Assembly: GCA_019752295.1 (NCBI GenBank)
Contig: JAIEMK010000022.1
Span: forward strand, 1 to 64,000
From: Chitinophagaceae bacterium
GTDB taxonomy: Bacteria; Bacteroidota; Bacteroidia; Chitinophagales; Chitinophagaceae
Direction of reading: 5' to 3'
Length of the DNA stretch: 64,000 bases
This document shows positions 8,163 through 16,194 of this stretch, in pieces. The notes beneath the pieces were generated by a model that did no database searches, was not told the origin of the DNA, and saw nothing but the letters and a program-made list of their open reading frames with translations. Within the stretch, counting starts at the first letter, position 1; the number at the start of each line of letters is the position of its first letter. Both the position numbers and the translations under genes were made by a program.

Positions 8163-8740
8163 TACTTGGGAAATATCATTTTATAATCCACTTTTATTTT
8201 GCCCTTACTAATATCGTTCAATTTTCCCTGCAACAATTTTTTGCGCAATGGTTTAACATAATCAATAAAAAGTTTTCCATCGATATGGTCGTATTCGTGC
8301 AATATTACACGGGCAGTAATCCCATTGAATGTGGTAACATGGGGCTGAAACTGTTCGTCCAAATAAGATAATGTAACTGTCTCTGTGCGATAAACGTCTT
8401 CCCGAATCTTTGGGATACTCAGGCAACCTTCATTGTACGACCATTCCTCTCCTTCCAATGATTCAATATGCGCATTAATAAATACTTTTTTAGTACCGGG
8501 ACCATCGGGATACAAATCTTTTTCCTCTTCATCAAGGTTCTCGAATATCTGTTCACTATCTACTACAAAAAGGCGAATGTCTTTGTTTACCTGTGGAGCC
8601 GCCAGTCCTACTCCATTACTCTCATACATGGTTTCCCACATATCTTCTATCAGTTTAGTCAATCCGGAATAGTCGGCTGTGATATCCTTACAAACCTTAC
8701 GTAAAATGGGCGCCCCGTATGCTACAATAGGAAGAAACAT
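8162..8740 (-). CDS. def: Peptide deformylase
   Basis: 192 residues. It removes the formyl group from the N-terminal methionine of new proteins in the cytoplasm. All three family motifs are intact: GVGLAAPQ (residues 43-50), EGCLSIP (metal ligand Cys106) and HEYDH (metal ligands His148 and His152, catalytic Glu149). The insert between motifs 1 and 2 (DSEQIFENLDEEEKD, then PDGPGTKK) is typical of Bacteroidota deformylases. It lies 63 bases after ruvX on the same strand, in a run ubiA-like, ruvX, def, exported protein. Confidence 0.97.
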   Translation of the reverse strand: MFLPIVAYGAPILRKVCKDITADYSGLTKLIEDMWETMYESNGVGLAAPQVNKDIRLFVVDSEQIFENLDEEEKDLYPDGPGTKKVFINAHIESLEGEEWSYNEGCLSIPKIREDVYRTETVTLSYLDEQFQPHVTTFNGITARVILHEYDHIDGKLFIDYVKPLRKKLLQGKLNDISKGKIKVDYKMIFPK

Positions 8741-8803
8741 GAAAATCTATTTATTTAATTTTTGCAAAAATACCTTAATTGCCCGCAACAGGCAAATCCT
8801 AAT

Positions 8804-9217
8804 CTAATGGATCGATTGTAGATAGTCTTGCAGCATAATCGTGGCAGCAATCTGGTCTACATTGCCTTTTACCCTACGGTCTTTCTTTTTCATTCCCATT
8901 TCAACCATGGCACGGGATGCCATTTTGGATGTAAATCGTTCGTCCACTTTTTTAAGGGGAATCTGAGGAAATTCTTTCTGCAAACGCTTCACAGCCAGCT
9001 CCACCAATGGAGTTGCGTGTGTAGCAGTATCGTCTAAATTCAAAGGTTCGCCGATCAAAATTAGTTCTACGGGTTCTTTCGAAAAGTATTGTTTTAAATA
9101 ATCAAAGAGGTCTTTCGTGGCAACTGTTGTTAATGCTGTAGCAATAATTTGCAAGGGGTCGGTAACGGCCAATCCGGTTCTTTTTCCTCCATAATCGATG
9201 CAAATAATCCTAGCCAT
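8804..9217 (-). CDS. ruvX: RuvX/YqgF-family RNase H-fold nuclease
   Basis: 137 residues, the usual length. The N-terminal RNase H-fold motif is present (IICIDYGGKRTGLAV, Asp8), with the middle ILIGEPLNLDD motif and the C-terminal DERFTSKMA and KGNVDQIAATIMLQDYL motifs carrying the remaining acidic residues. Members act in processing of the 5' end of pre-16S rRNA and have been proposed as Holliday-junction resolvases. It begins 9 bases after the stop of the upstream prenyltransferase gene, so the two share a transcript. Confidence 0.95.
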   Translation of the reverse strand: MARIICIDYGGKRTGLAVTDPLQIIATALTTVATKDLFDYLKQYFSKEPVELILIGEPLNLDDTATHATPLVELAVKRLQKEFPQIPLKKVDERFTSKMASRAMVEMGMKKKDRRVKGNVDQIAATIMLQDYLQSIH

Positions 9218-9226
9218 TTCTTTAAA

Positions 9227-10144
9227 TTATAAATACAAATCAATTATTACCAATACGCCAAATACCACGCTGGCAATTCCATTCGCTGTCATGAAAGCGA
9301 TATTTACCTTACTCAAATCGCTTGGCTTTACAATTGAATGCTGGTAGATTAACATCCCCACAAAAACACTAGTAGCAATCCAATAAAGCCAGTTAAAACC
9401 ACCGTAAAAACCTGCAGCAATTACTGCAGCCGCACTTAAAAGATGCAATATTTCAGAAACCCGCAGTGCTCTTTTTGCTCCCAACACGCTGGGGATAGAA
9501 TAAAGTTTCTGCGATTGATCAAAATCAATATCCTGCAGTGCATAAATAATATCAAAGCCGCTTACCCAAAACAATACCGAAAAAGAGAATAATAATGGTA
9601 ACAGTTCAAAATGTGCAGTAACGGCAAGAAAAGCCCCGATTGGAGCAAGCGATAATCCAAGGCCTAATACTAAATGGCATAATGGAGTAAATCGCTTCGT
9701 AAAACTATAAAACAGAATTACAAAAAGTGCAACGGGAGCAAGAAAAAAACAAAGCAGGTTAATAAATAAACAGGCAATGGTAAAGATCAGGCAATTCAGA
9801 ATTACAAAACGCAATGCACTATTGGGCGATATAATACCTCTTGGGATTTCTCTGATAGCGGTTCTTGGATTTTGTGCATCAAAATTCCGATCGAGGTATC
9901 TGTTAAATGCCATAGCGGCACTTCGGGCAGTAACCATACAAACCAATACCAATAAGAGTTTGAAGGCAATTAGTTTCCAGCCTTCCCAGTTGGTTACGTC
10001 TAATCCCCACCCGATTGTTTTATTGAGCGAAACAGCAGCAGCATTTTTTTTGATGCCTAGAAAAAAACCAATCATTGCAAAGGGTAAAGCAAAAATGGTG
10101 TGCGAAAATTTTACGAGACTCAGGTATTTTTTTACGGCAGTCAT
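9227..10144 (-). CDS. UbiA-family polyprenyltransferase (MqnP-like)
   Basis: 305 residues with about eight transmembrane segments. The two Asp-rich prenyl-diphosphate sites are visible: NRYLDRNFDAQNPRTAIRE (first NDxxD-type motif, near residues 90-110) and DIIYALQDIDFDQ (second, near 205). It transfers a polyprenyl chain to an aromatic acid in the inner membrane. In Bacteroidota this subgroup is usually the prenyltransferase of menaquinone synthesis by the futalosine route (MqnP), but MenA-like or UbiA-like roles cannot be separated without the rest of the pathway. It precedes ruvX by 9 bases. An A+T-rich repeat lies just upstream. Confidence 0.85.
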   Translation of the reverse strand: MTAVKKYLSLVKFSHTIFALPFAMIGFFLGIKKNAAAVSLNKTIGWGLDVTNWEGWKLIAFKLLLVLVCMVTARSAAMAFNRYLDRNFDAQNPRTAIREIPRGIISPNSALRFVILNCLIFTIACLFINLLCFFLAPVALFVILFYSFTKRFTPLCHLVLGLGLSLAPIGAFLAVTAHFELLPLLFSFSVLFWVSGFDIIYALQDIDFDQSQKLYSIPSVLGAKRALRVSEILHLLSAAAVIAAGFYGGFNWLYWIATSVFVGMLIYQHSIVKPSDLSKVNIAFMTANGIASVVFGVLVIIDLYL

Positions 10145-10149
10145 TTTAT

Positions 10150-10190
10150 AAAGTCAAAATTAAAAATTCAAAATTAAAAAGCTAAAAATA
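10150..10190. repeat. A+T-rich heptamer-like repeat, second locus
   Basis: Units of the form TCAAAAT and TTCAAAAT with spacing near 7-8 bases fill the gap between the SpoU methyltransferase and prenyltransferase genes. It resembles one arm of the pair at 651-774 and the run at 39231-39262. No protein is encoded. Confidence 0.6.
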
Positions 10191-10193
10191 AGG

Positions 10194-10745
10194 CTAATCG
10201 ACAATAGGCTTTGTCCAATCTTTGATTTTGGGTTCAGATAGTTTCCAGAGTACAATGCCTGCTGCAACAGAAATATTCAGAGAATGTTTCATTCCGAGCT
10301 GTGGAATTTCGATGCACCCGTCGCAAACCGATAAAACAGCATAATCAACTCCTTCCACTTCGTTGCCAAAAACAACGGCAATTTTTTTATCAGGCTCTGC
10401 AAAATGTTCCAGTGAAATACTGCCTTCAACTTGTTCAACCGCATAAATCTGATAACCATGATCTTTTAGTTGCTCAACTGCTTCCAGGGTGCTGGGATAA
10501 TAAAGCCAGTTAACCGTTTCGGTTGCTCCCAAAGCGGTTTTTTGAATATCTCTATGCGGAGGTTGCGCGGTATAGCCACATAAACAAATGGCTTCGATCC
10601 TGAAAGCATCGGCCGTTCTAAAAACACTACCCACATTATGCATGCTGCGAATATTGTCTAATACCACAACAATTGGATTCTTCTTAGCCTCTTTAAATTC
10701 TGCAACCGACATGCGGCCTAGTTCGTCCATACTCAATTTGCGCAT
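10194..10745 (-). CDS. SpoU/TrmH-family RNA 2'-O-methyltransferase
   Basis: 183 residues from ATG 10745 (MRKLSMDELGRMS); an in-frame ATG at 10808 would add 21 residues of doubtful sequence. The SPOUT knot motifs are all seen: NIRSMHNVGSVFRTADAF (motif 1, catalytic Arg and Asn), VVFGNEVEGV (motif 2) and QLGMKHSLNISVAAGIVLW (motif 3). The family methylates a ribose in tRNA or rRNA using SAM; the exact target base cannot be told from sequence. It is the first gene of the minus-strand run that leads to def, though the A+T repeat separates it from the next gene. Confidence 0.9.
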   Translation of the reverse strand: MRKLSMDELGRMSVAEFKEAKKNPIVVVLDNIRSMHNVGSVFRTADAFRIEAICLCGYTAQPPHRDIQKTALGATETVNWLYYPSTLEAVEQLKDHGYQIYAVEQVEGSISLEHFAEPDKKIAVVFGNEVEGVDYAVLSVCDGCIEIPQLGMKHSLNISVAAGIVLWKLSEPKIKDWTKPIVD

Positions 10746-10882
10746 GCCGCAAAGGTAAACGCATCCGACTAATAAAGCGATTTTTGAATATTTCGGTGTT
10801 TTTTTCATAAAAAGATTTTAGGTCATTCTACATTCTTTTCCACATCGTAGCTTTACTGGTAAAGCTGATGAAGCCATAGAAG

Positions 10883-10890
10883 TATATTTG
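10883..10890 (+). promoter_or_regulatory. -7 box of mutS promoter (TATATTTG)
   Basis: TATATTTG is an exact match to the Bacteroidota -7 consensus TAnnTTTG and lies only five bases before the mutS ATG. No convincing -33 box is seen. If used, the transcript would have almost no leader. Confidence 0.5.
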
Positions 10891-10895
10891 TCGCC

Positions 10896-13535
10896 ATGTC
10901 GAAATCTGCCGCTGATACCCCATTGATGCAACAGCATCGTGCCATCAAACAAAAATATCCCGATGCCATCCTTTTATTTCGGGTAGGCGATTTCTATGAA
11001 ACATTCGGAGAAGATGCCATCATTGCTTCAAAAGCCCTGGGGATAACTCTCACCAAGCGAAATAACGGAGCAGCTTCTTCCAGCGAACTGGCGGGATTTC
11101 CGCATCACGCGCTCGATACCTATCTGCATAAATTAGTAAAAGCCGGATACCGCGTAGCCATCTGCGATCAGCTCGAAGATCCTAAATCGGTTAAAGGCAT
11201 TGTAAAAAGGGGCGTTACTGAATTGGTTACACCCGGTATTGCAACAAACGATAAATTACTCGAACAAAATAGTAATAATTTTTTAGCAGCTATCCAGTTC
11301 ACTGAAGATGTATTGGGTATCGCTTTTTTAGACATTTCAACCGGCGAATTTTTTGCTGCTGAGGGCAATGCAGAATACATCGATAAATTGCTGCAAAGTT
11401 TAAAGCCAGCCGAAGTAATTTTTCAGCGTAGCTATCAAAAACAATTCAAAGAAATCTTTGGATTAAAATTTTATACTTATACCCTTGAGAGCTGGATCTT
11501 CGAAGAAGCTTTTGCTACAGAAACCCTCTTAAAACATTTTCAAACTCATTCGCTCAAGGGATTCGGAATCGAAAAAATGCATCAGGCAATTATTGCATCT
11601 GGAGCTATCTTGTACTATTTAAAACAAACCGAGCATCCCAATCTGCAACATATCAGTTCCATTCAAAGAATTGAAAGAGATGATTTTTTGTGGATGGACC
11701 GATTTACCATACGCAATCTGGAACTCTTACATACCGGTGTTGAAAACGGAAATAGTTTGATCAAAGTATTAGACAATACTGTTAGCGCCATGGGTGCAAG
11801 AATGTTGCACAGGTGGATGGTATTTCCATTAAAGGATTTGAAAAAAATAGATGAAAGATTAGATGCAGTAGCATTTTTGATTTTATCGGCCGACCTGAGA
11901 AAAAACATGGCACAAGCCATCAAACTTTGCGGCGACGTAGAACGATTGGTCAGTAAAATACCTACGAAGAAGATCAGTCCGCGCGAAGTAGTGCAACTTG
12001 CACACGGGCTACAGCAAACTGCTATCATCAAAAAACTTTGTGAAGCATGCGAAAATCCTTATCTGCAAAGGCTTTCAGATGCTTTGAATACCTGCCACTT
12101 TATATCGGAAAAGATCTATCAAGAAATAAACGATAATCCCCCGGCAGCGGCCAACAAAGGCAATCTCATCAAAGCGGGGATTGATGCAGAATTGGACGAA
12201 TTGAGAGGCATAGCCAGTGGGGGTAAAGACTTTCTGGTAAATATCCAACAACGTGAATCAGAACAAACCGGCATCTCTTCCTTAAAAATAAGTTTCAATA
12301 ATGTTTTCGGCTATTATCTTGAAGTAACCAATTCACAGAAACACAAAGTGCCAATTGAGTGGATCAGAAAGCAAACCCTTGCCAATGCAGAACGTTATAT
12401 TACCCCAGAGTTAAAAACCTACGAAGAAAAAATAATGGGGGCCGAAGATAAAATTCTGGCTATTGAATTGGATATCTACGATAAATTGTTGTTGGCATTA
12501 CAAGATTATATTGCGCCGATTCAGGTAAATGGAAATGTTTTGGCAACACTCGATTGCCTGATTTGTTTTGCTGAAAATGCCATTCAATATAATTACAAAA
12601 AACCAAGTTTACACAACGGCTTTGATCTGGTATTAACAGATAGCCGACATCCTGTTATTGAACGAAATTTACCGACAGGCGAAGAATATGTAAGCAATCA
12701 TATTTCGCTCGACCCTGCAGAACAACAACTCATCATTCTTACCGGACCCAATATGAGTGGTAAGAGTGCCATACTAAGGCAAACAGCACTAATTACCCTC
12801 ATGGCACATATGGGTAGCTTTGTGCCCGCTTCTGCAGCAAGAATACCATTAACCGATAAAATATTTACCAGGGTCGGCGCCAGCGACAATCTGAGTGGGG
12901 GCGAATCTACCTTCATGGTAGAAATGAACGAAACGGCCAGTATTATCAATAATATCTCACAGAGGAGTTTGATACTATTAGACGAGATTGGCAGAGGCAC
13001 TTCTACCTACGATGGTATCTCCATCGCATGGAGTATTGTGGAGTGGTTACACAATGCACCTGCGGCTCCGAAAACATTATTTGCCACACACTACCACGAG
13101 TTAAACGAATTGGAAGCAAAGCTGCCACGCGTTAAAAACTTTCATATCAGTAATAAAGAAGTGGGTAATAAAATTATTTTCCTTCGAAAACTTACACCCG
13201 GAGGAAGCGTTCACAGTTTTGGTATACACGTTGCACGTATGGCGGGTATGCCTCCTTCTTTGATTGATAGAGCAAACGAAATTTTATTGCAACTCGAAGA
13301 AAAACAAGTGGATGAAAATGCAGGTGAATCATCAAATCAAATAGCCGTCAATAAAAAACATTTGGAGCAGCAAGTAAAAGAATTAAATCATCCAAAATTG
13401 CAACTATCCATTTTTGATGCGCACTCACAAACTTTCGATGAGATCAGAAAAAAATTAAACGAAATCGATATCAATCGCTTAACTCCTGTAGAGGCATTGA
13501 TGAAACTCAACGAAATAAAAGGGCTTCTCAAATAG
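10896..13535 (+). CDS. mutS: DNA mismatch repair protein MutS
   Basis: 879 residues, full length for MutS1. The mismatch-reading Phe-X-Glu is present in the N-terminal domain (VGDFYETFGEDA, about residues 30-41). The ATPase domain has Walker A GPNMSGKS starting at Gly617, Walker B (LILLDEIGRGTSTYDG) and the signature SGGESTFMVEM. A C-terminal helical tail (VEALMKLNEIKGLLK) supports tetramer formation. It binds mispaired bases and starts mismatch repair with MutL, which is not in this window. The gene converges on a GNAT gene with only four bases between stops. Confidence 0.98.
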   Translation: MSKSAADTPLMQQHRAIKQKYPDAILLFRVGDFYETFGEDAIIASKALGITLTKRNNGAASSSELAGFPHHALDTYLHKLVKAGYRVAICDQLEDPKSVKGIVKRGVTELVTPGIATNDKLLEQNSNNFLAAIQFTEDVLGIAFLDISTGEFFAAEGNAEYIDKLLQSLKPAEVIFQRSYQKQFKEIFGLKFYTYTLESWIFEEAFATETLLKHFQTHSLKGFGIEKMHQAIIASGAILYYLKQTEHPNLQHISSIQRIERDDFLWMDRFTIRNLELLHTGVENGNSLIKVLDNTVSAMGARMLHRWMVFPLKDLKKIDERLDAVAFLILSADLRKNMAQAIKLCGDVERLVSKIPTKKISPREVVQLAHGLQQTAIIKKLCEACENPYLQRLSDALNTCHFISEKIYQEINDNPPAAANKGNLIKAGIDAELDELRGIASGGKDFLVNIQQRESEQTGISSLKISFNNVFGYYLEVTNSQKHKVPIEWIRKQTLANAERYITPELKTYEEKIMGAEDKILAIELDIYDKLLLALQDYIAPIQVNGNVLATLDCLICFAENAIQYNYKKPSLHNGFDLVLTDSRHPVIERNLPTGEEYVSNHISLDPAEQQLIILTGPNMSGKSAILRQTALITLMAHMGSFVPASAARIPLTDKIFTRVGASDNLSGGESTFMVEMNETASIINNISQRSLILLDEIGRGTSTYDGISIAWSIVEWLHNAPAAPKTLFATHYHELNELEAKLPRVKNFHISNKEVGNKIIFLRKLTPGGSVHSFGIHVARMAGMPPSLIDRANEILLQLEEKQVDENAGESSNQIAVNKKHLEQQVKELNHPKLQLSIFDAHSQTFDEIRKKLNEIDINRLTPVEALMKLNEIKGLLK

Positions 13536-13539
13536 TTTA

Positions 13540-14130
13540 CTATTTCAGTTTTGCTAAGAGTTCTTTTTTTACGCACTCCTCCCATTCTTTTTTTAGGATA
13601 CTTAAAACAATACTATCTCTTCTGCCTCCATCCAGTTTAGGCATATTGCTTCTTAGAATTCCGTCGACCTTACATCCAATACTTTTCATAGCAGCAATGC
13701 TTCGCTGATTATCATTATCAGCCCTAAATTCTACCCGCTCCATTCCCAGTTTTTCAAATGCAAATTCCAACAAAAGAAATTTGCAATGCTTATTGAGTCC
13801 TGTTCCCTGAAATTTTTTCCCATACCAGGTATACCCCAATTGAAGTACTTTATTGCTTATCTGAATATCGTAAAAGCGTGTGGTTCCCGCATATTCCTGC
13901 ATCCTTTTATCAAAAACAATAAAAGGGTATTCTTTTTCATTTTTGCGCGCCACCATTGCCTGATCTATATACTTTTTTAGGTTCTCTGCACCGGCAACAG
14001 CTATAGTAGAATAGTTCCATATTTCGGGTTCGGCTTCTGCAAAAACGAGCAGTTTGTCTACATCTTCAATGGCCAAAGGGCGCAATAAAACGCATTCGTC
14101 TTCCAGATTATATTGTTGCGAAAAGTTCAT
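13540..14130 (-). CDS. GNAT-family N-acetyltransferase (RimJ/RimL type)
   Basis: 196 residues of the acetyltransferase_3 type. The N-terminal strand LEDECVLLRPLAIEDVDKLL, the acetyl-CoA-binding strand (KVLQLGYTWYGKKFQGTGLNKHCKFLLLEFAFE) and the C-terminal VEFRADNDNQRSIAAMKSIGCKVDG motif are typical of enzymes that acetylate ribosomal-protein N-termini or small amines. The acceptor is unknown. It is divergent from glmS, 99 bases apart, and convergent with mutS. Confidence 0.85.
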   Translation of the reverse strand: MNFSQQYNLEDECVLLRPLAIEDVDKLLVFAEAEPEIWNYSTIAVAGAENLKKYIDQAMVARKNEKEYPFIVFDKRMQEYAGTTRFYDIQISNKVLQLGYTWYGKKFQGTGLNKHCKFLLLEFAFEKLGMERVEFRADNDNQRSIAAMKSIGCKVDGILRSNMPKLDGGRRDSIVLSILKKEWEECVKKELLAKLK

Positions 14131-14229
14131 TTGCTGATTTATAAAGTTAAAAATACTTTATTCCTTAGTTTAAAAAAGCGGATTGCATTAAATAATTTAA
14201 TATTGCAACCTAATATAATTACTAAAATC

Positions 14230-16068
14230 ATGTGTGGAATTGTAGGTTATACAGGTAAAAGAGAAGCATACCCGGTTGTATTAAAAGGTTTAAAAAGACT
14301 TGAGTACCGGGGGTACGATAGTTCGGGAGTTGCCTTAATCAATAACGATAAATTATCGGTTTACAAGAAACAGGGAAAAGTTACCGAGATGGAAGAAAGT
14401 GTTTTTGGAAAAGACCTTCACTCTCACATCGGCATTGGCCATACACGTTGGGCCACACATGGTGAGCCTAGCGATAGAAATGCACACCCGCACGTTTCGA
14501 ATAGCGGAGAACTGGCAATGATCCACAATGGCATTATTGAGAACTATGCGCAGATTAAAAAAGAATTGCTGAGTAAGGGCTATACCTTTTCGAGCGATAC
14601 GGATACAGAAGTATTGTTGAATTTTATTGAAGACATTAAGAAGAATAATAACAGTAGTTTAGAAGAAGCACTCAGAATTGCTTTAAAAAGAATTGTTGGT
14701 GCTTACTGCATCTTATTAATTTCTCAGGATGATCCGGAAACAATTATTGCCGCGAGAAAAGGAAGTCCTTTAGTAATCGGCATCGGAAAAGGCGAACATT
14801 TTTTAGCGAGCGATGCATCACCCATCATTGAATACACAAAAGAAGTAGTTTATGTAAACGACTACGAGATTGCCATTGTTCGCCCAGACGAATTGATTTT
14901 GAAAAATTTGGGTAACGAAAAGCAAACTCCTTTCATCACCAAACTCGATATGGAATTAGCAGCAATAGAAAAAGGCGGCTACGACCATTTTATGCTGAAA
15001 GAAATTCATGAGCAACCCGATACTATTTTCGACTGTTTGCGCGGAAGACTATTACCTGAAAATGGAATAATCAGTATGAGTGGTGTGGAGAATCATATCG
15101 AAGCATTAAAAAATGCAAAACGAATTTTGATTGTTGCCTGTGGTACCAGTTGGCATGCGGGTTTATTAGCCGAATACCAGATCGAAGAATTATGTCGCAT
15201 TCCCGTGGAAGTTGAATATGCTTCTGAGTTCAGATACCGCAATCCGGTAATCCATCCCGGCGATGTAATTATTGCAATTTCGCAAAGTGGTGAAACTGCC
15301 GATACATTAGTTGCCTTGGAAAGTGCAAAAGAAAAAGGTGCTTTCATTTTTGGAATCGTAAATGTGGTAGGAAGCAGTATTGCCCGTTTGAGCCATGCAG
15401 GAGCTTATTCGCACGCAGGTCCTGAAATTGGTGTTGCCAGCACTAAAGCCTTCACGGGTCAGTTAGCCGTATTAGCAATGATGGCATTGAAAATAGGTTT
15501 TGCAAAAGGGAGTATCAGCGAAGAAAGGTACTTACACCTGATGCACGAATTGCACGACATACCTGAAAAAGTAAAAGAGATTCTAAAAGACACTACCAAT
15601 ATTCAACGCATTGCAAAGAAATATAAAGACGCACACGATTTCCTTTTCTTAGGACGTGGTTATAATTTTCCAGTTGCGCTGGAAGGTGCATTAAAACTCA
15701 AAGAAATTTCTTATATCCATGCAGAGGGTTATCCTGCTGCTGAAATGAAACACGGACCCATTGCCTTGGTAGATGAAAACCTTCCGGTGGTATTTGTTGC
15801 CACCAAAGATTCCTACTACGAAAAAATTGTTTCGAATGTGCAGGAGATTAAGGCGCGCAAGGGAAAGGTAATTGCAGTAGCTACTGTTGGTGATGAAATC
15901 ATTCCCGGAATGGCCGACGACACCATTTTTGTGCCCGATGCCGACGAAGTAATTGCGCCCCTGTTGAGCGTTATTCCACTACAATTGCTTAGTTATTATG
16001 TTGGGCTTGCCAAAGGTTTGGATGTAGACAAGCCGCGTAATCTGGCAAAAAGTGTAACGGTGGAATAG
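14230..16068 (+). CDS. glmS: Glutamine-fructose-6-phosphate aminotransferase (isomerizing)
   Basis: 612 residues from ATG 14230; the frame is open upstream to 14113, but the N-terminal Cys must follow Met1 (MCGIVGYTG), since Cys2 is the glutamine-hydrolysing nucleophile. The glutaminase domain is residues 1-240, with HTRWATHG and HNGIIENY. Two SIS domains follow (about 290-430 and 460-590; CGTSWHAG, SQSGETADT, STKAFTGQL), and the C-terminus DKPRNLAKSVTVE is canonical. It makes glucosamine-6-phosphate, the entry to UDP-GlcNAc for peptidoglycan and LPS. The DUF4954 gene follows after 126 bases. Confidence 0.98.
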   Translation: MCGIVGYTGKREAYPVVLKGLKRLEYRGYDSSGVALINNDKLSVYKKQGKVTEMEESVFGKDLHSHIGIGHTRWATHGEPSDRNAHPHVSNSGELAMIHNGIIENYAQIKKELLSKGYTFSSDTDTEVLLNFIEDIKKNNNSSLEEALRIALKRIVGAYCILLISQDDPETIIAARKGSPLVIGIGKGEHFLASDASPIIEYTKEVVYVNDYEIAIVRPDELILKNLGNEKQTPFITKLDMELAAIEKGGYDHFMLKEIHEQPDTIFDCLRGRLLPENGIISMSGVENHIEALKNAKRILIVACGTSWHAGLLAEYQIEELCRIPVEVEYASEFRYRNPVIHPGDVIIAISQSGETADTLVALESAKEKGAFIFGIVNVVGSSIARLSHAGAYSHAGPEIGVASTKAFTGQLAVLAMMALKIGFAKGSISEERYLHLMHELHDIPEKVKEILKDTTNIQRIAKKYKDAHDFLFLGRGYNFPVALEGALKLKEISYIHAEGYPAAEMKHGPIALVDENLPVVFVATKDSYYEKIVSNVQEIKARKGKVIAVATVGDEIIPGMADDTIFVPDADEVIAPLLSVIPLQLLSYYVGLAKGLDVDKPRNLAKSVTVE

Positions 16069-16194
16069 TTGAATCATCATGCTGGAATGGTATCTTACCG
16101 AATCCACACGGTTTATTATATTTGTAAATAACTGAAGGTTTCCAGCCCCCGGTAAATAACAAATGTATTCAGTTTGCTAAATAGTTTACAGATT

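Noticed and set aside
14113-14229. Longer start for glmS.
   Set aside because: Cys2 must follow the initiator Met for activity, which fixes the start at 14230.
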